Under the pieces are notes generated by a model. The model was given only the letters and a program-made list of their open reading frames with translations, was not told the origin of the DNA and did not search any database. Shown in pieces: positions 7,671 through 14,762 of a stretch of 16,049 nt of DNA. The DNA lies in NCBI GenBank assembly GCA_003491925.1, contig DNAU01000019.1:249-16297 (forward strand), written 5' to 3'. Made by a program: the position numbers and the translations under genes. Source of the stretch: Chloroflexota bacterium. GTDB lineage: Bacteria; Chloroflexota; Dormibacteria; Aeolococcales; Aeolococcaceae. The stretch's first letter is position 1. Each line of letters starts with the position of its first letter.

Positions 7671-8600
7671 TCAGCCGACCTCGCCGGTCACGTAGGCGCG
7701 GGTCCGATCGTCCCTGGGGCTGGCGAAGATCTCGGCGGTCGGCCCGACCTCGACCAGCTCTCCGACCCGGTCCTCACCCAGCAGGAAGACGGCGGTGCGG
7801 CCGGCCACCCGGTGGGCCTGGAACATGTTGTGGGTGACCAGGACGATGGTGACCTCCGACGCCAGGTGGGTGATCAGATCCTCGATCTTCGCGGTTGCGA
7901 TCGGGTCCAGCGCGGAGCACGGCTCGTCCATGAGCAGGATCTCCGGCTCCACCGCCAGCGCCCGGGCGATGCAGAGGCGCTGCTGCTGCCCGCCTGAGAG
8001 CCGGACCGCCGGCTGGTGCAGCCGGTCCTTGACGACATCCCAGAGCGCGGCGTGGTGCAGGGCCGATTCCGCGGCGTCGCGCAGCAGAGCCCGGCCATGG
8101 ACGCCGTTGAAGCGCAGCCCGGAGACGACATTCTCGAAGATGCTCATCGCCGGGAACGGGTTGGGTCGCTGGAACACCATGCCGATCCGGGTGCGCACCA
8201 GCTCCGGCCGGGTCCCGGGGGCGTAGAGGTCGAGGTCGCCGAGCCTGATCGACCCCTCGACCCGGCCGCCGGTGTGGTCGTGGAGCCGGTTCAGCGCCCG
8301 GAGCAGGGTGGTCTTCCCGCATCCCGAGGGGCCGATCAGCGCGGTGACCTCGCCGCTCGGGATGGCCAGCGTGACGTTGCGCACAGCAACGTGATCGCCG
8401 AAGGATACCCGCACGCTGTCGAGGGACAGGCCCGGCGTCTGAGCCGAGGTCAGACCATCGCGCGGTCGCGCCCCGCCAGCGGCCGGGGACGGCGCGTCGT
8501 CGAGCCTTGGCGCCGTCGCCACCGGGGTCGCGGCCGCTCGATTGGGCCCAGCGGCCACGGCCGCCAGCGCCGTGGGCAGGGCGGATTGCTCTCCGGTCAT
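7671..8600 (-). CDS. pstB: Phosphate ABC transporter ATP-binding protein PstB
   Basis: The ABC ATPase shows Walker A GPSGCGKT (90-97), Q-loop Gln144 in [10 protein letters not shown], signature LSGGQQQR (201-208), Walker B ILLMDEP (221-227) and switch His257. [14 protein letters not shown] is typical of PstB. It powers phosphate import through PstC-PstA. At 309 residues it is about 50 longer than usual because of an Ala/Pro-rich N-terminal extension of ~56 residues before the first ABC strand. The start is supported by AGGAGG ten bases upstream, so the extension is probably real. The gene follows pstA with one base between stop and start. Confidence 0.96.
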   Translation of the reverse strand: MTGEQSALPTALAAVAAGPNRAAATPVATAPRLDDAPSPAAGGARPRDGLTSAQTPGLSLDSVRVSFGDHVAVRNVTLAIPSGEVTALIGPSGCGKTTLLRALNRLHDHTGGRVEGSIRLGDLDLYAPGTRPELVRTRIGMVFQRPNPFPAMSIFENVVSGLRFNGVHGRALLRDAAESALHHAALWDVVKDRLHQPAVRLSGGQQQRLCIARALAVEPEILLMDEPCSALDPIATAKIEDLITHLASEVTIVLVTHNMFQAHRVAGRTAVFLLGEDRVGELVEVGPTAEIFASPRDDRTRAYVTGEVG

Positions 8601-8601
8601 G

Positions 8602-9465
8602 TCAGTGTGCCCTCCTCGAGATGCGCCAGGCCACCAGCCGTGCCGCGACGCTCAGCAGCAGGACAAAGCTGAGCAGCACCAGCGCGGTTGCCCACGCCGT
8701 CCTCTGAGCGCTGGGGAACGCCTGCGTCCCGTCCGTGTAGATGAGCAGCGTCATCGCCGCGAGCGGCGTGGCCAGGGTGAACAGCAGGGGCGCGGTCTCG
8801 CCCGCGGCCCTGGCGATGGCGAGCAGGTTCCCGGTCACCAGGTCGGGAAGGGCGCCGCGCAGGACGACCGACCGGGCCACCCGCCCGCGCCGCGCCCCGA
8901 GGGCTATCCCCGCCTCCCAGAGGTCGAGCGCGATGGTGCGCATCGCCTCCTCGTCCGCCCGGATCATGATCGGCAGCATCAGCACCGCGAGCGCGAAGGC
9001 CGCCGCCAGGGTCGAGAACTGGTGCAGGGGAAGGACCAGCACCGCGTAGGCGAAGATCCCGATGATGATTGAGGGCACCCCGGTGAGCACGTCGGCGCTG
9101 AAACGCAGTGCGGCGGCGAGCTTCCCGCTGCGTTCGAAGAGGAAGAGGGCGGCGAGCAGCGAGGTGGGGATGGCGAGGACGATGGCGAGGCCGACGATCT
9201 CCGCGGTGCCCGTGATCGCCGTCGAGATCCCGCCTCCGGGGATGAAGGGAGGGGTCGGGGCGTGGGTCAGGAAGGCCCAGGAGAGGGTGCTCACCCCGCG
9301 GGTGACCGTGTAGTACACGAGCGCGACCAGGGGCGCCACCGCCGCCACCATGGCGACCACGCACAGGCCCTGGAAGACGCGACCCATGACGTGGCGCCGT
9401 CGCAGCGACCGGCGGGCGGCGGTGCGGACGAGCTCCCGGCGGCTCGGAGCGAGGATGGCGCTCAC
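8602..9465 (-). CDS. pstA: Phosphate ABC transporter permease PstA
   Basis: The 287-residue membrane protein has about six hydrophobic segments and the EAA loop of ABC permeases ([20 protein letters not shown], 181-200), which contacts the ATPase. [18 protein letters not shown] and GETAPLLFT (222-230) are characteristic of PstA. With PstC it forms the phosphate channel. It starts with GTG at 9463-9465, overlapping the pstC stop by 4 bases (GTGA) and having no own Shine-Dalgarno site, so translation is probably coupled to pstC. An ATG at residue 27 is less likely, because the overlap favours the first start. Confidence 0.95.
   Translation of the reverse strand: MSAILAPSRRELVRTAARRSLRRRHVMGRVFQGLCVVAMVAAVAPLVALVYYTVTRGVSTLSWAFLTHAPTPPFIPGGGISTAITGTAEIVGLAIVLAIPTSLLAALFLFERSGKLAAALRFSADVLTGVPSIIIGIFAYAVLVLPLHQFSTLAAAFALAVLMLPIMIRADEEAMRTIALDLWEAGIALGARRGRVARSVVLRGALPDLVTGNLLAIARAAGETAPLLFTLATPLAAMTLLIYTDGTQAFPSAQRTAWATALVLLSFVLLLSVAARLVAWRISRRAH
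8611..8616 (-). promoter_or_regulatory. Strong Shine-Dalgarno sequence of pstB
   Basis: AGGAGG on the minus strand lies 10 bases before the pstB ATG, inside the last codons of pstA. It is the clearest ribosome-binding site in the operon and fixes the long N-terminal form of PstB. Confidence 0.75.
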
Positions 9466-10466
9466 CGCAGAGCACCCGCGGTGTGGGCCTGAGATCCGGA
9501 GCCGCTGCGCAGCAGGGCCTGACCTCCGGCGTTGACCAGGACGGTGAGGATGAGCAGGACCGCGCCGAGCGCGATCACCGAGCTGGTCCCGATTCCCGGA
9601 GACGCCTCGGCGAACTGGTTGACGATCGCCGAGCCGAGGGTTGCCCCGGGTGTGGTGAGGGACTCCGGGATGGCGGGTCGGTTGCCGATCACCATGGCCA
9701 CGGCGATGCTCTCGCCGAGGGCGCGGCCCACCGCCAGGGTGACCGCGGCGCTGACCCCGGCACGGGCCGCGGGAAAGACCGCCCGGCGAACCACCTGCCA
9801 GCGGGTGGCGCCCAGCGCGAGCGCCGCCTCACGGTCGGCGAGGGGCACCCCGCCGAATGCGGAGCGGCTCAGCGAGACCATCGTCGGAAGGGTCATCACG
9901 GCGAGCACCACCGAGGCGAGCAGGATGCTCGGGCCGTACGCCTCGCCACGGAACAGCCACCCCAGCGCGGGCACCGAGGCGAGGAACGGCTCCACCTGAT
10001 TGGCGAAGATGGGGGTCAGCACCAGCAGTCCCCACAGCCCCACCACGATGCTGGGGATGGCGGCGAGCAGGCCGATGAGGGTCGACAGGGGGCCTGCCAG
10101 CCAGCGGGGTGCCAGCTCCGACAAGAAGACGGCGGTGCCCAACCCGATCGGCACCATCAGCACCATCGCCACCGCCGTGGTCAGCAGCGTGTCCAGCACC
10201 AGGATGCCGGCGCCGTACTGCCCGGCAGCGGGGTTCCACGTCCCCGACCAGATGAAGCCGACGCCGCTGTGCGCAAACGCCGCCGAGGAGTCGCTGCCGA
10301 TGCCCACCAGCAGCCCGAGGACGACGGCGCCGAACAGCCCAGCGCCGGCCCAGCGGAGCGCGGAATAGGCGCCGTCCCCGAAGCGCGACCGCTTCCGGAG
10401 CAGCGCCCTCCGCACTCTGCCGGCGGGCCACGCCCCCGCGAGCCCCGACACGGCGTCGGGGCTCAT
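9462..10466 (-). CDS. pstC: Phosphate ABC transporter permease PstC
   Basis: The 334-residue product has about six membrane segments and an EAA loop (REAALALGATRWQVVRRAVF, 212-231). AIPSIVVGLWGLLVL (136-150) and GRALGESIAVAMVIGN (247-262) are PstC signatures. It starts 46 bases after the pstS stop. ATG 10466 gives a normal N-terminus (MSPDAVSGLAG), but its third base already lies in a strong hairpin. A TTG at 10485-10487, seven codons upstream and in frame, has the better Shine-Dalgarno sequence (GAGG, six bases before). Either start is possible. Longer extensions overlap pstS and are Arg/Ser-rich, so they were not used. Confidence 0.94.
   Translation of the reverse strand: MSPDAVSGLAGAWPAGRVRRALLRKRSRFGDGAYSALRWAGAGLFGAVVLGLLVGIGSDSSAAFAHSGVGFIWSGTWNPAAGQYGAGILVLDTLLTTAVAMVLMVPIGLGTAVFLSELAPRWLAGPLSTLIGLLAAIPSIVVGLWGLLVLTPIFANQVEPFLASVPALGWLFRGEAYGPSILLASVVLAVMTLPTMVSLSRSAFGGVPLADREAALALGATRWQVVRRAVFPAARAGVSAAVTLAVGRALGESIAVAMVIGNRPAIPESLTTPGATLGSAIVNQFAEASPGIGTSSVIALGAVLLILTVLVNAGGQALLRSGSGSQAHTAGALR
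10440..10464 (-). other. Perfect 10-bp hairpin over the pstC start codon
   Basis: In the transcript, GAGCCCCGAC (from the G of the pstC ATG) pairs perfectly with GTCGGGGCTC across a 5-base loop (GCCGT). The stem is nearly all G-C and lies 49 bases after the pstS stop codon. It could slow pstC initiation or protect the pstS 3' end, giving more PstS than permease. It has no T-tract, so simple intrinsic termination is unlikely. Confidence 0.7.
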
Positions 10467-10512
10467 CGGGGTCGTTTCCCAGATCAACTTCTTCCTCGCA
10501 GTGGAGAGCTCA

Positions 10513-11721
10513 TCACGCCCCGTTCGAGAAGAGCGGCGTGCCCGTCGAGCTCTCGAGCTCGAGGATGGTGTTGTGCGCCAGGGTGACCACGTTGCTCGGA
10601 AGCGGGGCGTAGCCCAGCGAGGCGGCATCCTCCTGGCCGGACGTGATCACCCAGTCGAAGAGCTTGCCCAGGGCGATGCCCGTGTTGGTGTCGGTCTGCT
10701 TCTGGTAGACGAGCGTCCAGCTGAAGTTGGCGATCGGGTAGGTGCCGCTTCCCGCCTCGTTGACCACGTTGAAGTCGGTGGGGCTGAGGCTGGTGGCCTT
10801 GGCACCCGCGGCGGCGATCGACGCCTCGGTGGGGGCCACGAACGATCCGGCCGAGTTCTTGACGGCGGCGTTGACGAAGCCATTCTGAAGTGCGTAGCCG
10901 TACTCCACGAAGCCGATCGATCCGCTGGTCTGGCTGATGTAGGTGGCGACGCCGGTGTTGAGCTGCTCGCCAATCCCGACGCTGGCCTCCGGCCACGTCC
11001 GGGAGGGAGTCGAGGTGCCGATCGCGGTCACCCAGGCTGGTGCGGTGTCGATCAGGTACTGGTCGAGGTCATACCCTGGACCCGAGGAGTCGGCCCGATG
11101 AACGGCCTTGATCGCCAGGTTGGGCAGGGTGACGCCGGGGTTGAGCGCGGCGATGGCCGGGTCGTCCCAGTTGGTGATGCTCCCGTCGAAGATGCCGGCC
11201 AGGGTGGGCCCGTCGAGGTCGATCGACTTGGTCACCCCGGGGACGTTGTAGCTGATGGCGACCCCGCCGAGGTCCACCGGGATCTGGAGCACCGTGCCCC
11301 CGGTCGCCGCGGCGAGCTGCGACGCCGTCATCGGGATCTCCGAGTCCCCGAAGGCCACCGTCCCCTGCTGGATGTCGGTGACACCCACGCTGGACCCCGC
11401 CGGCGAGTAGTTGACGGTCGTGTTGGGGTTCTTCTGGTTGTACTGGTAGAAGACGGTCTCGAAGAACGGCTCGATGGAGTTGGCACCCGCCCCGTTCAGG
11501 GTCACCTGCGCCGGCGTGGACGTGTCGTAGGCGGCCCCCAGCAGGTTCGCGGACGACGGGGTCGCGCTTCCCGCGGCCGTCTTCGGAGTGCTCGCGCTGG
11601 TGGAACCGCAACCGGCTGCGACCACCGTGATCGCCAGCACCGCCAGCGGTCCGGCGACGTGACGAGGCAGCGCGAACACCCGGGGCGCGGCAGGGCGCCC
11701 GTCAATACGGAAGGCTCTCAT
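10513..11721 (-). CDS. pstS: Phosphate-binding lipoprotein PstS
   Basis: The 402-residue product has a basic N-terminus, a hydrophobic stretch and a lipobox ending AAG-Cys38, so it should be a membrane-anchored lipoprotein. The PBP-like domain follows a Ser/Thr/Ala linker. Family motifs are NGAGANSIEPFF (76-87), PAGSSVGVTDIQQGTVAFGDSEIPM (107-131, read in pieces), LAGIFDGSITNWDDPAI (174-190) and RADSSGPG (209-216). Compared with E. coli PstS ligands, the Ser38, Arg135, Ser139 and Gly140 equivalents are kept, but Thr10, Asp56 and Thr141 appear as Asn81, Glu128 and Pro215. The ATG at 11721 has AGGGGAG five bases upstream. It is the first gene of the operon and delivers phosphate to PstC-PstA. 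The altered pocket leaves some doubt about the exact ligand or affinity. Confidence 0.93.
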   Translation of the reverse strand: MRAFRIDGRPAAPRVFALPRHVAGPLAVLAITVVAAGCGSTSASTPKTAAGSATPSSANLLGAAYDTSTPAQVTLNGAGANSIEPFFETVFYQYNQKNPNTTVNYSPAGSSVGVTDIQQGTVAFGDSEIPMTASQLAAATGGTVLQIPVDLGGVAISYNVPGVTKSIDLDGPTLAGIFDGSITNWDDPAIAALNPGVTLPNLAIKAVHRADSSGPGYDLDQYLIDTAPAWVTAIGTSTPSRTWPEASVGIGEQLNTGVATYISQTSGSIGFVEYGYALQNGFVNAAVKNSAGSFVAPTEASIAAAGAKATSLSPTDFNVVNEAGSGTYPIANFSWTLVYQKQTDTNTGIALGKLFDWVITSGQEDAASLGYAPLPSNVVTLAHNTILELESSTGTPLFSNGA

Positions 11722-11739
11722 GGGACTCCCCTCTCAGAG

Positions 11740-12048
11740 ATGGCTGACCTAATCACCATAGCTTCGCTAGGAAAACTGGCCAATACCCAGGATGAGTTGG
11801 CGGCCCACCGCGTTTGGGGGACGCTCACGCCCTGGCTCGCCCGCGACAGCCGGGTGGCGTTCGAGGTGCCCTCGATGGTCGCCTGCCTGGCGGTGGCGCT
11901 CTGGTGCCTCGGTGGCGCCGAGACGTCCGATCGCCGCCTCGGGTTCGGCCTGGCCGAGCTGGCCCTGGTGTCGCCGTCTTGCCCCCGCCGCCCGCCCGCT
12001 CGAGCGGGCCCACCTGCCGTTGCGGCCCTGGTCTGGAGGGCGGGCTGA
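11740..12048 (+). CDS. Possible small protein of unknown function
   Basis: This frame would encode up to 102 residues from ATG 11740, or about 83 from TTG 11797, which has AGGA four bases upstream. From roughly 11800 to 11960 the codons end almost only in G or C, and the residues (for example TPWLARDSRVAFEVPSMV and LAVALWCLGG) look like a real protein with one hydrophobic stretch; competing frames are Arg/Pro/Ser-rich. The first 50 bases overlap the divergent pstS promoter and are AT-richer, so the later start is more credible. The end looks less protein-like. It may be a genuine small gene or a decayed remnant. I do not recognise the family. Confidence 0.3.
   Translation: MADLITIASLGKLANTQDELAAHRVWGTLTPWLARDSRVAFEVPSMVACLAVALWCLGGAETSDRRLGFGLAELALVSPSCPRRPPARAGPPAVAALVWRAG
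11755..11783 (-). promoter_or_regulatory. Putative housekeeping-type promoter of the pst operon
   Basis: On the minus strand TTGGCC (11778-11783) and TATGGT (11755-11760) are separated by exactly 17 bases, each matching 4 of 6 consensus positions. They lie in the only AT-rich pocket of the region, 33 bases upstream of the pstS ATG. I could not identify a PhoB/PhoP box with confidence. Confidence 0.5.
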
Positions 12049-12055
12049 CCCCGTC

Positions 12056-12067
12056 GGGGCGCGCCCC
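12056..12067. repeat. 12-bp perfect palindrome upstream of the single-domain regulator
   Basis: GGGGCGCGCCCC reads the same on both strands and ends six bases before the putative -10 element of the following gene. This is where an operator would sit, though short G/C palindromes also arise by chance in such DNA. Confidence 0.5.
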
Positions 12068-12073
12068 AGGCGC

Positions 12074-12079
12074 TATGCT
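12074..12079 (+). promoter_or_regulatory. Putative -10 element giving a leaderless transcript
   Basis: TATGCT fits the -10 consensus (TANNNT) and ends nine bases before the GTG start of the regulator gene. Transcription would begin about at, or within a few bases of, the start codon. No ribosome-binding site is present, which agrees with leaderless translation. No good -35 element is seen. Confidence 0.4.
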
Positions 12080-12088
12080 CGATCGGCC

Positions 12089-12484
12089 GTGGCCCCGCGA
12101 GAAACCCCGTCCGCGCCGATCCGGAAGGTGCTCATCATCGAGGACTACTACGCCCTCGCCGACATCGAGTCCCTGCTCTGCACCATGGAGGGCCACGAGG
12201 TGCGGGTGGCCAAGACGGGCGACGAGGGGCTGACCGCCGTCGCCGAGTTCAACCCCGACCTCATCCTCCTCGACCTCATGCTCCCCGGGGAGCTGACTGG
12301 GACCCAGGTGCTGGAGAGGATCCGGGCCGAGCGCGGCCAGGAACCCAAGGTGCTGGTAGTCAGCGCCCTGGTCAACTCCACCACGGCGCCCCAGCTCGAG
12401 GCCTTCGGCAACGTCCAGACCCTCGCCAAGCCCTTCAAGATCAAGGAGCTCAGCGCCCGCATTCAGGCGATGCTGGCGCAATAG
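12089..12484 (+). CDS. Single-domain response regulator (receiver only)
   Basis: The 131-residue product is a CheY-like receiver with nothing after it. It has the acidic pair Glu18/Asp19 (LIIEDYYALA), phospho-acceptor Asp62 (LILLDLMLPGE), switch Ser92 (VLVVSAL) and Lys114-Pro115 (LAKPF), so it should be phosphorylatable. Without a DNA-binding or enzymatic domain it must act by protein contact or as a phosphate sink. GTG 12089 is chosen because the receiver begins about 13 residues later and a -10-like TATGCT sits just upstream; the upstream extension of this frame is Arg/Trp-rich and unlikely. No kinase gene adjoins it; the kinase in this window already has its own partner. It is divergent from pstS, with about 367 bp between the two starts. 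Immediately downstream is transposase debris. Confidence 0.85.
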   Translation: MAPRETPSAPIRKVLIIEDYYALADIESLLCTMEGHEVRVAKTGDEGLTAVAEFNPDLILLDLMLPGELTGTQVLERIRAERGQEPKVLVVSALVNSTTAPQLEAFGNVQTLAKPFKIKELSARIQAMLAQ

Positions 12485-12833
12485 GGCGGTCCGGCGGAGA
12501 CCGCGCCGCTGGAGCACCGGCTGGACCGTCGAGCGTGGCAGCCCGAGCAGGGGAGCGATCCGGTCGGCGCCCCAGCCCGAGGCCTCGCGCAGGGCGACGG
12601 TGCGCGCCTCCGCCGCCGGGCTCAGCCGCTGGGGCGAGCTCCGCGGGCGGCAGCTGCGATCCCAGAGCCCCGCTGGACCCTGGGCCTGCCATCTCCGGCC
12701 GCCAGCGGTAGTACCAGCGTCGGGACACCCGGAAGGCCAGGCAGGCGGCGGCCACGGTCATCCCCGCCTCCACGGCCTGGAAGACCTGGGTTCGTCCCCG
12801 CGGCGTCAGGTGAGCGTTCGGGTGAGAATGCAT
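12485..12833 (-). pseudogene. Decayed IS481-family transposase, N-terminal fragment with frameshift
   Basis: From ATG 12833 the minus strand reads MHSHPNAHLTPRGR and then a helix-turn-helix (AAACLAFRVSRRWYYRWRP), the typical start of IS481-family transposases. Around 12692 the frame is lost. Shifting by one base restores the family pattern: WQAQGPAGLWDRS, then RSSPQRLSPAAEARTVALRE and GADRIAPLLGLPRSTVQPVLQRRGL. The homology runs out near 12490, beside the stop codon of the oppositely oriented receiver gene. Only about 115 of the usual 300 or more residues remain, and the DDE catalytic domain is missing entirely, so the element is dead. I could not define inverted repeats or a target duplication. 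Confidence 0.8.
12486..12504 (+). terminator. Hairpin just after the receiver-domain gene
   Basis: GCGGTC (12486-12491) and GACCGC (12499-12504) form a 6-bp perfect stem with a 7-base loop, starting two bases after the stop codon. There is no T-tract. It lies in the transposase remnant, so it may be fortuitous. Confidence 0.25.
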
Positions 12834-12943
12834 CCGGGAGCCCCTCCGGCAGGTGGGTGGGTAGCACTCTCACCTTGCCCGTCAGGGGCTACTTGGTGTA
12901 ACCAACGTCGTGGGGGATCTCACCTGGGGCACGTCGCAACCAT

Positions 12944-12974
12944 TCGCCGGGCGACCCTCGGTGGCGGCCGGCGA
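12944..12974 (-). terminator. Inverted repeat downstream of the exporter gene
   Basis: TCGCCGG (12944-12950) and CCGGCGA (12968-12974) form a 7-bp perfect stem with a 17-base loop, beginning 16 bases after the exporter stop codon on the minus strand. There is no T-tract. The rest of 12834-12990 shows no gene. Confidence 0.25.
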
Positions 12975-12990
12975 TCGAAGGGTCGTCCTC

Positions 12991-14595
12991 TCAACCGTTC
13001 CGGGACAGCGCGGGCTCCAGGGCCTCCCCACCGCGCAGCGCGGCGAGCCCGGCGGCGACCACTGACGCCGCCGCCAGGAAGATCGCGCAGGCGCCGAACC
13101 CACCGATCACGGCGGTGGGATGCACCAGTCCCGCCGCCGCCACGCTCAGGATCAGCGCGGCGAAGGCCTGCCCCATCGCGGTCCCCATTCCCCTGGTCAT
13201 GTTGAGGACGCCGCTCGCCACCCCCGCCTCCTCTCGTGGCGCCGACCCCATGATCGCCGCGTTGTTGGCGGGGGTGAACAGCCCCAGTCCCACGCCGAGG
13301 GCGGCCAGCCCGGCGAGCAGGGCGGCCCCGGAGGGGCGGACGAGGCCGAGGGCGCCCAGGCTGGCCGCGGAGATGAGCATGCCGGCCACCGTCGGCAGCC
13401 GCGCCCCCCACCGGTCGGCGGCCCGGCCGGCGAACGGCGCCACCACCCCGAAGGCCAGCGGCATGATGCTGAGCTCGAGGCCCGCGACCCCCGCTCCGAG
13501 GTGCTCGGGCCCGCTCACCAGGTAGAAGGCGACGGCATACAGAGCCCCGAACATGACCAGGTAGGAGAGGAGACCGCTCGCGGCGCCCGCCGAGAACGGG
13601 ACCCGGCGGAACAGAGAGAGGTCCAGCATCGGGTTGGGCGTCCTCAGCTCGCGCACCAGGAAGGCGACTCCCAGGACGGCGCAGCCCGCCAGCAGGCCGG
13701 CGACCTCGGCTGACACCTTGCCCCGGCCGTCGGCGAGCGAGGTGATCGCGTAGAGGAGGGCGGCGACGGCGGGGACGAACAGACCGAGGCCGGCCCAGTC
13801 GAAGCTCGTCTGCCGCTGAAGGTGGCGGCTCCGGGGGATCAGGAACCAGGCCAGGACGCAGGCCAGCACGCCCACCGGGACGTTGACCAGGAAGATGAGG
13901 CGCCAGCCCCCGGCGGCGATCAGGAAGCCTCCGACGGTGGGGCCCAGCGCCAGGCCCACTGCCTGCGCCGTCCCCTGGATCCCGATCCCGCGCCCCAGCT
14001 CCTCCGGCGGCATGGCCAGGGCGATGATCGCGACGCTGTTGGCCTGGAGCATCGCCGCCCCGATCGCCTGCAGCACCCGGAAGCCGTCGAGAGCCGCGAG
14101 GTTCGGGGCCAGCCCGCAGAGGGCCGAGCCCCCGATGAAGACCACGAACCCATACGTGTAGAGGAGCTTGTGCCCGACCATGTCGGCGAAGCGGCCCACC
14201 GCGGTGACCAGCGCCACCAGCACCACCAGGTAGGTGAGCCCCACCCAGGTCACCGACCCCAACCCGGCATGGAAGGCGGTGCGCAGGGTGGGGTAGGCGA
14301 CCGTGACGATGCTGGCGTCGAGCTGGCCCATGAAGGCGCCGATGCAGACCGTCCCCACCGCCAGCCAGTGGGCGTCGGCGCGGGTGGCGATGCTCCGCGG
14401 CCGGGCCGGTTCGGCGAGGAGGCGCCGCCAGCCGGTGGGGGGCGGGGCCAGCTCGTCGGCGACCCGTGCGGGGAGTGGGTGCTGGGGGAGGGTGACCCCG
14501 GCGCGGGCGGCCGAGATGTGGTGCGCCGGCGCCGGGCTCGGCTCGGCCGAACTCAAGCCGCCGGCGGTGGAGTCGTGCCGATGGCCCGTGTCCAT
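12991..14595 (-). CDS. MFS drug exporter, DHA2 (EmrB/QacA, 14-TM) family
   Basis: The 534-residue product has many hydrophobic segments consistent with 14 TMs. Family motifs are LDASIVTVAYP (92-102, motif D1), GRFADMVGHKLLY (134-146, motif A), RVLQAIGAAMLQANSVAI (173-190, motif B) and GLALGPTVGGFL (214-225, motif C, typical of antiporters). It probably exports drugs or other hydrophobic compounds by proton antiport; the substrate cannot be told. An unusually long hydrophilic N-terminus of about 75 residues precedes TM1. ATG 14595 is chosen; in-frame ATG 14613 and GTG 14652 are alternatives, and none has a good Shine-Dalgarno site. No TetR or MarR regulator adjoins it. Confidence 0.9.
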   Translation of the reverse strand: MDTGHRHDSTAGGLSSAEPSPAPAHHISAARAGVTLPQHPLPARVADELAPPPTGWRRLLAEPARPRSIATRADAHWLAVGTVCIGAFMGQLDASIVTVAYPTLRTAFHAGLGSVTWVGLTYLVVLVALVTAVGRFADMVGHKLLYTYGFVVFIGGSALCGLAPNLAALDGFRVLQAIGAAMLQANSVAIIALAMPPEELGRGIGIQGTAQAVGLALGPTVGGFLIAAGGWRLIFLVNVPVGVLACVLAWFLIPRSRHLQRQTSFDWAGLGLFVPAVAALLYAITSLADGRGKVSAEVAGLLAGCAVLGVAFLVRELRTPNPMLDLSLFRRVPFSAGAASGLLSYLVMFGALYAVAFYLVSGPEHLGAGVAGLELSIMPLAFGVVAPFAGRAADRWGARLPTVAGMLISAASLGALGLVRPSGAALLAGLAALGVGLGLFTPANNAAIMGSAPREEAGVASGVLNMTRGMGTAMGQAFAALILSVAAAGLVHPTAVIGGFGACAIFLAAASVVAAGLAALRGGEALEPALSRNG

Positions 14596-14762
14596 CGCGC
14601 TCGATGATGGCATCAGCGCACACCGGCACCATTGCGATGACCCCTCTCTCACCTAGTGGACAGGGGGTTTCGCCCAGAGCCGGCACAGCGCCTCGCCGCC
14701 CGTAACCCGAGGTCCGGCGCCGCGTTGGATGGGGGGGCAGACGTTCCTGGTCAGGGTCAGCA

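Noticed and set aside
11722..11800. A Pho box upstream of pstS
   Set aside because: I found no convincing set of direct repeats of the PhoB or PhoP type; only a housekeeping-type promoter could be supported.
10501..12048. A 515-codon plus-strand frame antisense to pstS
   Set aside because: Over 10501-11739 it is Gly/Arg/Asp-rich and opposite a well-supported PstS. Only its last part (11740-12048) has independent coding character and is listed separately.
12834..12920. Terminal inverted repeat of the IS481 remnant
   Set aside because: Only one side of the element survives, so no pair of repeats or target duplication can be compared.
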